Position numbers and translations under genes: made by a program. Below the pieces are notes generated by a model. That model saw only the letters and a program-made list of their open reading frames with translations, did not search any database and was not told the origin of the DNA. 64,000 nt of DNA, taken from positions 130,995,122 to 131,059,121 of the forward strand of contig CM060172.1 in the NCBI GenBank assembly GCA_030549775.1, given 5' to 3'. Positions 11,638 through 21,333 of this stretch are shown one piece after another; within the stretch, counting starts at the first letter, position 1; the number at the start of each line of letters is the position of its first letter. The DNA comes from Tamarix chinensis (Eukaryota > Streptophyta > Magnoliopsida > Caryophyllales > Tamaricaceae).

Positions 11638-12873
11638 CTTGCACTCCTTGAAAGATCTTATTATTGGCTTAACATACAGGATGATGCAGAAGCATATGTG
11701 AAGACTTGTCTTGTGTGTCAATAAGATAAGGTGGGGCAAAGTAAGTATGCAGGTCTACTAGATTTTGGAGAAGCCATGGAAAAGCATCTCTATGAAATTC
11801 ATCTCAGCACTCCCTACTTTAAAAGGATGTGGTTCTATTATGGTGGTGGTTAAACGATTCTCTAAGTATGGAACCTTCAACCCAGCCCCACAAGATTACA
11901 CGGCTAAGGAAGCCGACACACTTATTCTTTAAACATGTGGTGAAGTATTGGGGAAATCCACGGAGTATCATCAATGACCAAGACCCACCATTTATAGGAA
12001 ATTTTGGAGTGATCTATTTAAGCTCATGAGCTCAGATTTGCATTTCTCCACAAGTTCTTACACATAAGATGATGGGAAAACTGAGAGAGTGAATCATTTG
12101 TTGGAGATCTACTTGAGGCACTTTGTAAGGGAAAATCAAATATATTAGGAAATATTGATGGATGTAGCATAATTCTCCTACAATCTCCACCGGATTGAGG
12201 TAACATAGAAGATCCCATTTGAGTTAGTGATGGTCAACAACCTACAACTCCATAATAGCTTGATAAGGGACACACATGACCTAGCCCTACAGCCTTTAGA
12301 TATGATAAAGGGTGGGATGAGCAGCTGGACTTAGCAAAGGTAAACTTGTCCACGATAGCAAAGAGGATGAAGAAGTGGGTGGATGATAAGAGGAAGCCCC
12401 GGGAATTCTAATTTGGAGACGAAGTAATGGTGAAGCTTACAACCTAGAAATTTAAGGCTTATAGGAAGGTGCAAAAGGCTTGACATGGAGGTACGAGCGG
12501 TTGTAACATATTGTGAAGAAGGTTGGAAAGACTTTGTATAAGTTGGAGTTGCTCGTGAAGTTGAAGGTTCACCTTATGTTCCATGTAAGTCTCCTAAAGC
12601 TTTATCATAGGGAAGAAGACGATCCAAGTAGGGGTGAATCCTCTTGAACTCCACCCATGAATGTAGCATCCTATGAAAAGGAAGTTGCATAGGTGGTGGC
12701 TGATAGAGAGAAGTCTGCAAGAGGATTTATCAAGTACACCAAGTAGCTCATGCGATGGAAGGGCTTACCAAATAAAAAGGCACGCTGGGAACACGAGGTG
12801 GACTTGTGGCAGCTCTGTGACTAGATCGAGGCTTTCAAGACTACTAAGGACTTGACGAGGATGTCAAGGGCTT
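11638..12873 (+). pseudogene. Ty3/gypsy integrase and chromodomain remnant
   Basis: Broken frames read through a gypsy pol C-terminus. The order is an SYYW...DAEAYVKTCLVCQ stretch of the integrase zinc-binding region (11650-11730), the core with FFKHVVKYWG and INDQDPPF around the second catalytic Asp (11925-12000), PHQ-type and LLE-like text (12060-12120), a KRMKKW / KPREF stretch (12365-12410), HVMFHVSLL-like text (12570-12600), and a chromodomain-like RWKGLPNKKARWE (12750-12795). Several stops and frame changes make it non-functional. Gag, protease and reverse transcriptase are absent because the left end is cut at 11638. A chromodomain places it in the chromovirus branch of Ty3/gypsy (family knowledge). 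It runs straight into a polypurine tract and LTR. Confidence 0.8.
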
Positions 12874-12886
12874 AGGTAGGGGAGGA
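12874..12886 (+). other. Polypurine tract of the gypsy element
   Basis: AGGTAGGGGAGGA lies directly before the TG of the LTR at 12887 and after the last pol codons. This is the expected plus-strand primer site for a plus-oriented LTR retrotransposon. Confidence 0.75.
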
Positions 12887-13430
12887 TGTCATAACCTGCT
12901 TGTTTTTATATATATTTATGTCTGAAAGGTTCTAAATTATTCTAGAGTTGTATAGACTCTTGTGGAATTGTTTAGAAGTGTCTAGAAAAGCGTGGATCCT
13001 TATATAAATATCTAGAGATGTCCTAGAATGGTAAGAAAATCTCTAGAATCCTAAAGGCTATAAAAACCATGAAGGGATCTAGAAAAGTATTTCAAAATAT
13101 CTTGTAACCTAGAACGGTCCATAGAAATATCTATAGGTCGTAGAAGATCTAGAACCTTCCACCAAAGGGGAAAAAAGGAGGGGACCTCAGCTATAAATAG
13201 AGGACATCCCATTTACTCCCACCATCTTCCAAGTTGTATCATATTCTCTAAGTTTCCTAAAGTTCTCCAAGTGGTTGTGTTCTTACTCGTCCTCAAATGC
13301 TTGATAATAGATTAAGTGTTGGAAAGGCTAAATTAGTGAATACTAAAGGAGTTGTCCTTCTAAGTGCCTCACAAAAAAGATTTAGGTGAAAAGAGTCAAC
13401 CTATGACACTAAGCTCGGTTGCTTTGATTT
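12887..13430 (+). mobile_element. 3' LTR of the gypsy chromovirus remnant
   Basis: The LTR starts TGTCATAACC right after the polypurine tract. Many TCTAGAA-type motifs fill the first 250 bases, followed by TCTAGAACCTTCCACCAAAG, a TATAAATA box, and a CTCCAAG region. The reverse complement of 63268-63850 aligns with it from end to end by eye, which defines the LTR. The exact right end is uncertain: similarity continues to about GATT at 13426-13429, and a solo LTR of another family begins at 13452. Confidence 0.75.
13192..13199 (+). promoter_or_regulatory. TATA box in the gypsy LTR
   Basis: TATAAATA within CTATAAATAGAGGA, about 305 bases into the LTR. The same box in the same context is present in the opposite-strand copy (63550-63557), so it is a conserved part of this LTR and probably its pol II promoter. 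Confidence 0.6.
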
Positions 13431-14164
13431 ATTTAATAAAAATTATTCCATTATAATACCCAAAAAATTTTCTTAGCTTAATCTTATATTATTAACTCCC
13501 TAATTTGATTCTAATATCAAGAAATCTTATTTTAGCCTTAAGCTAATTTCTTATTCCCAAAATTTAATAGAATTAGAAACATTGATCCAGATAAACCATA
13601 TTTTGTAAACCGAACTCAAACTAGCTAAAATTCTCACTAACCTTAACTATCTTTGGCTAATCTAAAATTACCTAAACTAATCCCCAATTTTTTTTCCTCT
13701 TTTTCCTTTTTCTTTCCTTCTTCTCGCTCTCTTGCCAAAATATTTGATTTCTCTACAACTTACATCCCTCTTCACATGCATCATCACCCATCATCTTTCT
13801 GTAGCCATCCATCACACATCAACCTTTCTTCTTCTTCTTCTTCTCATTCTCTTATCCCTGTCGATCTGCACCACTATCACCTCCCCTCTACTATTTATTT
13901 TTCTTCCTTATCCTTACGTAGTACATACACACAACCATCACCATCCCCACTACACCTTATGCCATTTTTTTTAACACTCAACCATCATTTCCCTACACTA
14001 TCCCTCATGCCGGACCTGCACCATCACTCGTCACACGTCTATCACCTGTCTTCCTTCCCCCATTCACACCACACACACACACACTACACACTATCCTTCT
14101 CCTTCATTTACTTGTGTCATTTCTTACCCAAACATGTCTAAAACACTCTGCACGAGCCTCCTTT

Positions 14165-14192
14165 TCCCTTCTTCTTCTTCTTCTTCTTATTT

Positions 14193-14229
<37 letters not shown>

Positions 14230-14253
14230 TCTTCTTCCTCTTCTTCTTTTTCT

Positions 14254-14284
<31 letters not shown>

Positions 14285-14335
14285 ATTCTTCTTCTTCTCC
14301 TCCTCCTCCTCCTCCTCCTCCTCCTCCTCCTCCTC
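14165..14335. repeat. (CTT)n/(CCT)n microsatellite
   Basis: A nearly uninterrupted run of CTT with scattered CCT, changing to pure CCT from about 14298. Poly-Ser and poly-Leu open frames over it are not genes. It ends exactly where the plastid tRNA-like sequence begins. Confidence 0.95.
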
Positions 14336-14375
14336 CTTGACAGGGCGATGCTCTGACCGATTGAACTACAATCCC
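14336..14375 (-). pseudogene. trnD-GUC: 5' half of plastid trnD-GUC
   Basis: On the minus strand the sequence starts GGGATTGTAGTTCAATCGG and runs through the D arm and the 5' side of the anticodon stem into a loop containing GTC, stopping at CTGTCAAG. This matches the first 40 nucleotides of chloroplast tRNA-Asp(GUC) as I know it. The 3' half, with the variable and T arms and the acceptor 3' strand, is absent: after the loop the sequence is GGAGGAGG microsatellite. It cannot fold into a tRNA. Bases just upstream on the minus strand (TTTCCCGGGATTG) look like native plastid flank. Confidence 0.8.
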
Positions 14376-14535
14376 GGGAAATTGAGGTCTATAGAAAAAT
14401 TCTTATTATTTTTTTCTCTTTATGTGATTAGTTTTGCCGTGTTGTAATAGAGAAACGAATTCTTATTATTCAATTCATTTTTTGAATAAGATAAAGAAAG
14501 AGATCAATATAGATTATATATATTTATATATAAGA
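14376..14535. other. Probable nuclear plastid DNA flanking trnD
   Basis: AT-rich sequence contiguous with the trnD fragment, 'gggaaattgaggtctatag' and onward, with a composition typical of a plastid intergenic spacer. It ends at the second trinucleotide tract at 14536. I infer one continuous insertion of plastid DNA of about 200 bp. Alignment to a plastome would settle its extent. Confidence 0.45.
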
Positions 14536-14641
14536 ATCTTCTTCTTCTTCTTCTTCTTCTTCTTCTTCTTCTTCTTCTTCTTCTCCTCCTCCTCCTCCTC
14601 CTCCTCCTCCTCCTCCTCCTCCTCCTCCTCCTCCTCCTCCT
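14536..14641. repeat. (CTT)n followed by (CCT)n microsatellite
   Basis: About 48 bases of CTT and then about 58 bases of CCT. It has the same order as the tract at 14165-14335, so the plastid fragment lies between two similar tracts. Poly-Arg and poly-Phe/Ser frames across it are artefacts. Confidence 0.95.
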
Positions 14642-16162
14642 CTCCTCTACCCTATTTTTGCTTGTGCACCACCGTGCACCACCACACACCACCCATTGAC
14701 TCGTGCACCACCACACACCACCCATTGACTGGTGGACCAACCACCAAGGTCACCACAACCTTTTCCAGCATCATCACTGGTTATCACTGCAGCCAACTAC
14801 TTCTTTTCCCTTTTTCTTCCCTTTTTTGTCACATTTTTCAGAAACACATGACCTATGCTCCGCCTCAAGCATGATCGTACAACACTAAAATTTCCTATCG
14901 CATTCCTATGCAACTCAACACAGCCTACCCATGCACCCTTGCACACCCTCACATGGTTCAAGTGCACAGCCGTGTGCATGTATTCAACTTGTGACCTATT
15001 TGTTCAATGATCATGCATGTTCATGCCACTTTGCACCACCTGGCTGTGCACGATCCTTCCTCTCGGCCTGGGTGTGCACCACTTGCAGCACAATCGTGCA
15101 GCCACCCTATTTCAGCCGTGTACCCCTATATTCACCCCCAAACCTTGTCCAAACACCACTAAATTTTTACCATAGCTCCACCACACATTCTACTACACAT
15201 CAATACATCTCAAGCTTCCATTTGACTACAGTTACTTATATTTTTACCCTCTTTACCTTAATTTCTCCTTCGATTAAACTCTTCAAGCCTAGCCATGGAT
15301 CTTATTATTTTTATAGGTGATATTCCAGTAATCTCAGACGAGAAAGTCTAGGATTTGCATGCTTCAAGCTTGGTTTCCTAGTTGGTAAGGATACTATTTG
15401 ATGTTTAGGGCTTTTGGTGTTATTTTCTTGTATGGTTATATACATTTTTCATGGTATCATTCATGTATGATCTAATACATGTTGATCATGATATGTTGTG
15501 CTAATATAGATATTATGTTTGGGAGAAAGTAAGAATGGGCAAGAGATATCATTATGATTTTGTTGTGATAATGACATATTTGTGGGAATATATCTTATGG
15601 CATGAAATATGGGCTAAATGAGCTTTGATAGTGGATATAAGTATTTTTATAAGGTATGATGATAATTTGTGGATTTAGAAAATAATGTGTATGGAAGGTA
15701 CAAGATTTTATAAAATAAAGGTTATCATTTTCCTTAAGGATATTTTCATCATATGGGATAATAATAAAGTTTTGATATTTTATGTGATAAGTGGATTAAA
15801 AATATGATAGTGATACCCTGAGAAATGTTTGGGAGTATTATTGTTTGTTTTGGGTTCTTCAAACGAAATAATGGTCCAATTAGGGTTTAATAACTTAAAA
15901 TGATAATATCATTATTCTATGTGTAAAACCTAGAGGTTGTTCAGATTCTGAATATGTTGCTAATGATTGGCCTTATGAGGATGTAGATTAAATTTGGTAA
16001 TCATATGAGTCTCATGGGAGGTATTATAACTAATATAGGATTTTTAGTAATTTTGTGATTAGTACCTTGAATGAGATTGTTAAGGTATGTGTACAATGTG
16101 GATGTTAGACTATACATTATGGGTATAATAGTAATGATGATATTTGAGAGTGTCATATGTTG

Positions 16163-16166
<4 letters not shown>

Positions 16167-16198
<32 letters not shown>
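16167..16198. repeat. (TA)n microsatellite
   Basis: An uninterrupted TA dinucleotide run of about 30 bases, immediately before the hairpin array of the solo LTR. Confidence 0.95.
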
Positions 16199-16201
<3 letters not shown>

Positions 16202-16205
16202 GCCC

Positions 16206-16615
16206 CATTCCATCTGAGAGAATAGTGGCCTAGGAGCGTTTTTCCTATAGAAGGTGATGTTTTTAATCTCTGTTCCATAAAAAAGAATAGTGGCTTGGGA
16301 GCATTTTTCTCCGAGAAGGTATTTCAGTATGTTCCACCTGATTAAGAATGGTGGAGCCCCTACTCATCGTGAAATGAAAATATAACACTATAACCTATAG
16401 AAAAGAGACTAATGATTTAAAGTGGAAGAGTAGAGAGTTAGGACCAAAGTGTTGTTTTTATATATGACCCATTCCACCAGGGAGAATAGTGGCTCGGGAG
16501 AGTTCTACCCCGAGAATGTGATGTTTTTAGATCCGTTCCACCGAATAAAATAGTGGCTCAGGTGTGTTATCCCTGAGAAGGTGTTTCAAACTGTTCCACT
16601 GGTTTAAGAATAGTT
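16206..16615. repeat. Hairpin array, reverse orientation, longer period
   Basis: The constant half-hairpin reads as TTCCAC...GTGG, with GTGG at 16225, 16290, 16351, 16489 and 16553, a period of 61-65 bp. Downstream of each GTGG is a variable stem: CTAGG/CCTATAG, CTTGGGAG/CTCCGAG, CTCGGG/CCCGAG and CTCAGG/CCTGAG. The last two differ by a G-to-A change on one side matched by C-to-T on the other. This is the reverse complement of the array type at 5034-5383, with longer loops. Confidence 0.75.
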
Positions 16616-17263
16616 GGGTTCCTGCACTCAATGTATATAAAAGAGTGAAAATAGATTATACTTAATAAAGAGACTTGGATCATTATCTTTCTTATAAGAT
16701 TTCTCATTTATTTTCCTGTATACTTATCGTCTATTGTGAAAGCATGTGTTAATTATATCCCTATTTCGATAGTACTATTCCCTTACTCAGTACATAGCGT
16801 ACTGACCACCCATTTTATGGATGCTACTCATTTTCACAAGTAGGAGACTATGATTCTTATGTGCAGGTCTCAGAACATTCGTTAGATGATTATGTTGTCT
16901 ATGATGCCGTATGTGGGGATCGGTGACTTCGTCGGTATTAAGGGTTACTTGAAGAATAATGTTATCCGGTAGATGTATTTTAACCAGATACCCTTTTGGA
17001 CTCTTAATCCATGATATTTCTTCTTTTATACTTTGTTCTGTAATTCAGAGTCAAACTCCAAACTCATTATTACATTATAAATGTTGCTTTTGTTTCTATT
17101 TTTTTTTGTGCTACTATAAATATTTTAGCCTTGTAATTGATATAAGGATGGTTGAATAAACTAGATTTATGCCAATTATGATGGTAACCTCTAATATTTT
17201 ACTTATATACTTCTGCTGTAAAACAAATGTTTCCTATAGTAAAAATCAGGATGTTGCATCAAT

Positions 17264-17964
17264 GACTCGACAACAATGATATTGACATAAAATATAGTCA
17301 AACTCTACGACTATTTTTATATATTTATAGATAAGTAGAACTTATATTATAATCTAGTGGGAATTGATAAATTGGACTAGAGTACAAGGTAATCTTATGT
17401 ATTGTTTTATTATTATAATTAAATAAAAATGTAATTACCAGTTAATCACCCACTAAGATTTTTTTTATTCATGAAAGTGAATGAAAGTCATTAAATGGGT
17501 TAACACTCATGAAATGAGTGCCCGTATGAAATATAGGTGGCAACTAAAAATATAGTCATAACCGTTTGTTGCCGTTGTTTCGTGAATCAATACAAAGATG
17601 AAAGATCCTCGTGCATGCATGCGGAAATAAGACATTACGAGCAAGTATTTAATTACTTAAATTTTAAACTAAACGTTACGGTAGAAAAAAATGATTTTCA
17701 ATAAGTCATTTCACCATCTACAAATAATCCTACGGTATGAGGTTGATAGATTGATTTTCAGAACTTTAAAATCGTTCAAGCCTAAAAAATAATCTTTAGA
17801 GAGAGCCTTGTACAGGTATTTTGTTGTATATTGAAAGAGGGTTGTGGGAATTGTTGCAAAAATAACCTTTGAAATAGTGGCATCCGCGTCAAAGCAAATT
17901 AATCCGTGCTAATTATTATTTCCTCTAACAACAATAGGCATCAAAAACCTCGAGGCTTTTCACC
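17264..17964 (+). other. Upstream region of the LOI1/MEF11-like gene
   Basis: About 700 bases between the solo LTR and the start codon, AT-rich with no repeat I recognise. No convincing TATA box stands out, which is common for pentatricopeptide genes. The start context CACCATGGGG at 17961-17970 is a strong plant initiation context. Confidence 0.5.
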
Positions 17965-19879
17965 ATGGGGCGTTCGGCTCTCAAGGCCCTCGCCTGCATT
18001 GTTGAATCTGCCGTGTCGACTTGCTCCCTATCACTTGGCCGAGCTGCTCATGCCCAGATCATCAAGACCCTCAGCTATTCTCTCCCTCCTTTATTCATGT
18101 CCAACCATCTTGTCTACATGTACGCCAAACTCAACCTCTCTAGCTCAGCCGAACTTGTTCTCTCACTCACTCCTGACCGTTCTGTTGTTACATGGTCTTC
18201 CCTCATTGTCGGCTGTGTTCATAATGGTCACTACACCGCTGCTGTTGCTCACTTTGTTCGCATGCTCAATGAGTCTATCCAGCCTAATGATTTCACTTTC
18301 CCCTGTGTCCTCAAGGCATTAGGGGCACTTCGATGGCTGTCTACAGGGAAGCTGATTCATGGGATCGCTTTGAAGTTTGGGCAGATTAGTGATGTGATTA
18401 TTGGGTGTAGTGTTTTTGATATGTATAGCAGAATCGGGCTTAGAGATGATGCGTGTAACATGTTTGATGAAATGCCTGAACGAAATATTGTGATATGGAA
18501 TGCTTACATATCTCACTCGGTGGCCGACGGACATCCCTTGGAAGCAGTTTCTGCATTTGTTGAGTTCTTGCACGCTGGTGGAAACCCTGATCGGATCACA
18601 TTTTGTGCGCTTCTCAATGCCTGTTCAGATACAACTAATGTGAAGTTGGGGCAACTATTACATGGGTTTGTTATCCGAAGTGGGAATGAAGGTGACGTAT
18701 CTGTTGCTAACGGGCTGATTGACTTCTATGGCAAGTGTCAAAGTGTTCAATGTGCAGAGATGGTCTTTCGGGCTATTCCGGTTCGCAATGCTGTTTCCTG
18801 GTGTTCAATGATTGCTATATATCAGCAAAATAGCAACGAAGCAAAGGCACTCAAGATATTTATAGAGGCTAGGAAAAGAGGCATCGAGCTCTCAGATTTT
18901 ATGCTTTCCAGTGTATTGAGTGCTTGTTCTGCATTTGCAATTCTTGAGTTGGGCAGGTCAATTCATTCGTTGGCAGTCAAGGCGTGTGTATTTGGCAGTG
19001 TTTTTGTAGGAAGTGCACTTGTTGACATGTATGGTAAATGTGGTAGCATAGAGGACGCAGAACAAGCTTTCTATGGCATGCCTATTAGGAATTTGGTTTC
19101 CTGGAATGCAATGATCGGAAGCTATGCCCACCTCGGTCTTGCTAACAAGGCTATTGCGTTGTTGAATGATATGTTATCCAGGGTTCACGAAGTCCGACCA
19201 AACTATATTACCATGGTCTGTGTGCTGTCAGCGTGTAGCAGAGCTGGGTCTGTCATGGTTGGCATGAAATTTTTTGAGATGATGTCAAATTTAGGAATTG
19301 ATCCTCAGGCAGAGCATTATGCCTGTGTCGTTGATATGCTGGGGCGATGTGGAATGCTGGAGCAAGCCTACGAGTTTATAAATAAAATGCCAGTATCACC
19401 TACTGCTGCAGTCTGGGGAGCTCTTTTAGGGGCGTGTAGAGTACATGGGCATCCCATATTAGGAAGAATTGCGGCTAGTAAGTTGCTGCAAGTTGATCCT
19501 CAAGACTCTAGCAACTGCGTGTTACTTTCAAATACATTTGCAGCTGCTGGAAGGTAATTCCATCGAGTCATGAAAGTCGCTCCTTGTTCTCTCATGAATA
19601 GTATCTTTTCAACTGCTTTTGAACGTGCATATAACTGAATGCAGGTGGGACGAAGCAGCTGTTGCGAGGCAAGAAATGAATCGTGTGGCGGTAATAAAAG
19701 GAACAGGATGCAGTTGGATTGCTGTTAAGAATGCACTGCATGTGTTCCAATCCAAGGATGCCTCCCATGAAATGAACTTTGATATTCAGGTGATGTTAGC
19801 TAAGTTAAGGAAGGATATGAAGGTGGCCGGTTATGTACCGGGCACAAATTTAGCGCTCTTTGATTTAGAGGGAGAATAG
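17965..19879 (+). CDS. LOI1/MEF11: PLS-class PPR protein, LOI1/MEF11 orthologue, lacking DYW
   Basis: Exon 1 (17965-19553) and exon 2 (19645-19879) join in the Arg codon of AAAGRWDEA and encode 607 residues. The protein has tandem PPR repeats of the P, L and S types from about residue 35 to 480, with signatures such as NGLIDFYGKC, SALVDMYGKCGSIEDA and SACSRAG. An E domain follows (VWGALLGACRVHG, about 482-550), then an E+ region ending in LALFDLEGE. Wording across the whole length follows my memory of Arabidopsis At4g14850 (LOI1, also called MEF11), a mitochondrial C-to-U RNA-editing factor linked to lovastatin resistance. Such proteins bind one base per repeat upstream of the edited C. The Arabidopsis protein goes on into a DYW domain; here an in-frame TAG (19877-19879) stops it first. 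It is the only intact host gene I can name in this window. The start is the first ATG in a good context. Confidence 0.92.
19554..19644 (+). other. Intron of the LOI1/MEF11-like gene
   Basis: 91 bases, GT (19554) to AG (19644), between GCTGGAAG and GTGGGACGAA. Without removal, exon 1 reads straight into a TAA at 19555-19557. With removal, the conserved E-domain text AAAGRWDEA is restored, which supports the splice. Many PPR genes have no intron in the coding region, so its presence is worth noting. Confidence 0.85.
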
Positions 19880-20110
19880 AAACAGTCGGAAGTTTGGTAC
19901 CAGAGTGACAAGCTTGCTCTTGCGTTTGGTCTTGTCACTCTTCCTCCTAGTGTTCCCATTAGGATAATGAAAAATCATAGGAGTTGTTTGGATCGCCATA
20001 GTGCCTTTAAGCTTATCTCTGGCATGGTCGGCAGGAAAGTCGTTGTGAGAGAGAACAGTAGGTTTCATCGGTTTTGGGGCAAACACTGCTCTCGTGAAGA
20101 TCAGTGGTAA
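19880..20110 (+). pseudogene. Decayed DYW domain downstream of a premature stop
   Basis: In the same frame as the CDS, 76 codons follow the TAG and end at TAA (20108-20110). They read as a DYW domain: a QSDKLALAFGL segment, VPIRIMKN, a CLDRH segment, VVVRENSRFHRF, and the terminus SREDQW. In active DYW domains (family knowledge) the zinc and catalytic signature is HxE...CxxC and the C-terminus is Asp-Tyr-Trp. Here HSE has become QSD, CxDCH has become CLDRH, and DYW has become DQW. Three key positions are lost besides the stop. The frame itself is intact with no indels. Adding it to the 607 residues gives 684 positions, close to the expected full length. Confidence 0.88.
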
Positions 20111-20489
20111 GGGTAATCACTTTTTGAGATGGTCCACCTTCAGGCTAAAGGGCTTGAAAGATTGAGGTGTATCACTCATCGGAAATACTGAAGTTGTGAA
20201 AACATCAAGCTAATACAACATTATTGCTTTTTGTACAAGAGTCAAGGTGAAAGAACTAAGCCTGCTTGTTTGACCACAGTGGCAAAAGCAGTTTGATCAT
20301 GTAGAATTGAAGGAAAATTAGAAAGGAGGAGGTTTGATGCCTTAATCGCTGGATTGTTATAGTCTCCGAACAAAATGACAATTTAGCTTGATATAGTTTG
20401 TTTGTTCACGGAAAACCAAATTCTTGGTGATATAAATCACAACTTGATTATTTCATTTGACGGGACCGAAGAAATGCCAGTAAGAGATA
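20111..20489. other. 3' flank of the PPR gene
   Basis: Non-repetitive-looking sequence holding the likely 3' untranslated region. No clear polyadenylation signal could be singled out. Copia-derived minus-strand sequence begins just past its right end. Confidence 0.4.
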
Positions 20490-21180
20490 TCTCATTAACC
20501 AGCTGGTTCAGAAGTGACGTGACGGAGAGATTGATATTCAGCCTCAATGGATGACAGATATACTTGTTTGCTTTGTAGATTTCCGTGAAATAAGAGAACC
20601 TCCGAGGGTGACGAAGTACCCACTAAAAGAATGCCTATTGAAAGGACAAGCTTCCTAATCCAAGTCACAAAAAGCATGGAGCATAGTAGAGGGATTATTG
20701 TCGAGAAGCACACCTTGATCCAACTTTCCTTTCAAGAAACGCAAGATATGCAAAGTGGCATTGAGATGGGGAACTTGAGGGGTGTTGTTAAACTAGCTTA
20801 TTTAGTTGTCAACAAAGGTAGTGCATGGCCTATTGTTCGTAAGATAGTCAAGCTTCCCAACTAAGTTGTGAAACTTAGTTGCATATGTGAGTGGTGCTTT
20901 AATATTAGGCAAGAACTTTTCTCTAGAATTCAAGGGACTGGCAACAACACTGCAATTCTAAATGGGATACGTTTGAAGAATATCAGTTGTGAACTGTCTT
21001 TAAGTTATGATGGTGCTATTTAGATGGTGTAAAAACTCCATGCCTATGAAATAATTAAGAACTCTAAGATTCTTCATCTTGAATGGCTAATGAATGAAGG
21101 ATTTTATGGAGTTGGTCTCGGTCATGTAACTTCCAACTACCCAAATATGATCTATATACACAACTATAATGGTAAATGGG
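20490..21180 (-). pseudogene. Ty1/copia reverse transcriptase end and RNase H remnant
   Basis: Read on the minus strand from right to left: a degenerate catalytic box with VYIDHIW near 21150 (the family has YVDD, so one Asp is replaced by His), then FTTDILQTYP, SVVASPLNS, LVGKLDYLT followed by NNRP (about 20860), PHLNATLHILRFLKG, CDLD, FSGYFVTLGGSLIS, and SSIEAEYQSLRHVTSE (about 20530) of RNase H. Frames change and stops interrupt it. It lies about 370 bp past the end of the PPR gene, on the opposite strand. It is probably the far end of the copia copy whose earlier parts are at 23340-23530 and 28092-30200. Confidence 0.82.
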
Positions 21181-21333
21181 CCTTTCACCCCTTTTGGTAA
21201 ATAGAGAATAATTATTTTTTGACTATGTATAACCCTTGCTAATTAGTGAAGAAGAAAGCTTCTAATACCTGGTGTGGATCAAGGTGGAGAGAAGCGTCGT
21301 ATTGATCACTTCTTTGTTCCTGTTGGCCACAAG

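Larger units (their letters stand above)
13452..17258 (+). mobile_element. Solo LTR of the long-LTR family, plus orientation
   Basis: The unit starts TATAATACCC at 13452 and ends GGATGTTGCA at 17258, with flanks TCCAT (13447-13451) and TCAAT (17259-17263), a 4-of-5 match to a 5-bp target duplication. Read left to right it is the mirror of the copies at 135 and 4329: AT-rich start, pyrimidine-rich part (13680-14860), a GCATGCTTCAAGCTTGG motif (15357), AT-rich DNA, the hairpin array (16206-16615), a TACTCAGTACATAGCGTACT motif (16785) and the end. Pol genes are absent. A plastid fragment sits inside it at 14336. It lies about 700 bp upstream of the pentatricopeptide gene. Confidence 0.7.

Noticed and set aside
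14134..14740. Long open frames of poly-Ser, poly-Leu, poly-Pro and poly-Arg
   Set aside because: They are translations of CTT/CCT microsatellites and have no other content.
17906..18322. 138-residue frame overlapping the PPR gene start
   Set aside because: A different frame of a well-supported coding exon, with no recognisable content.
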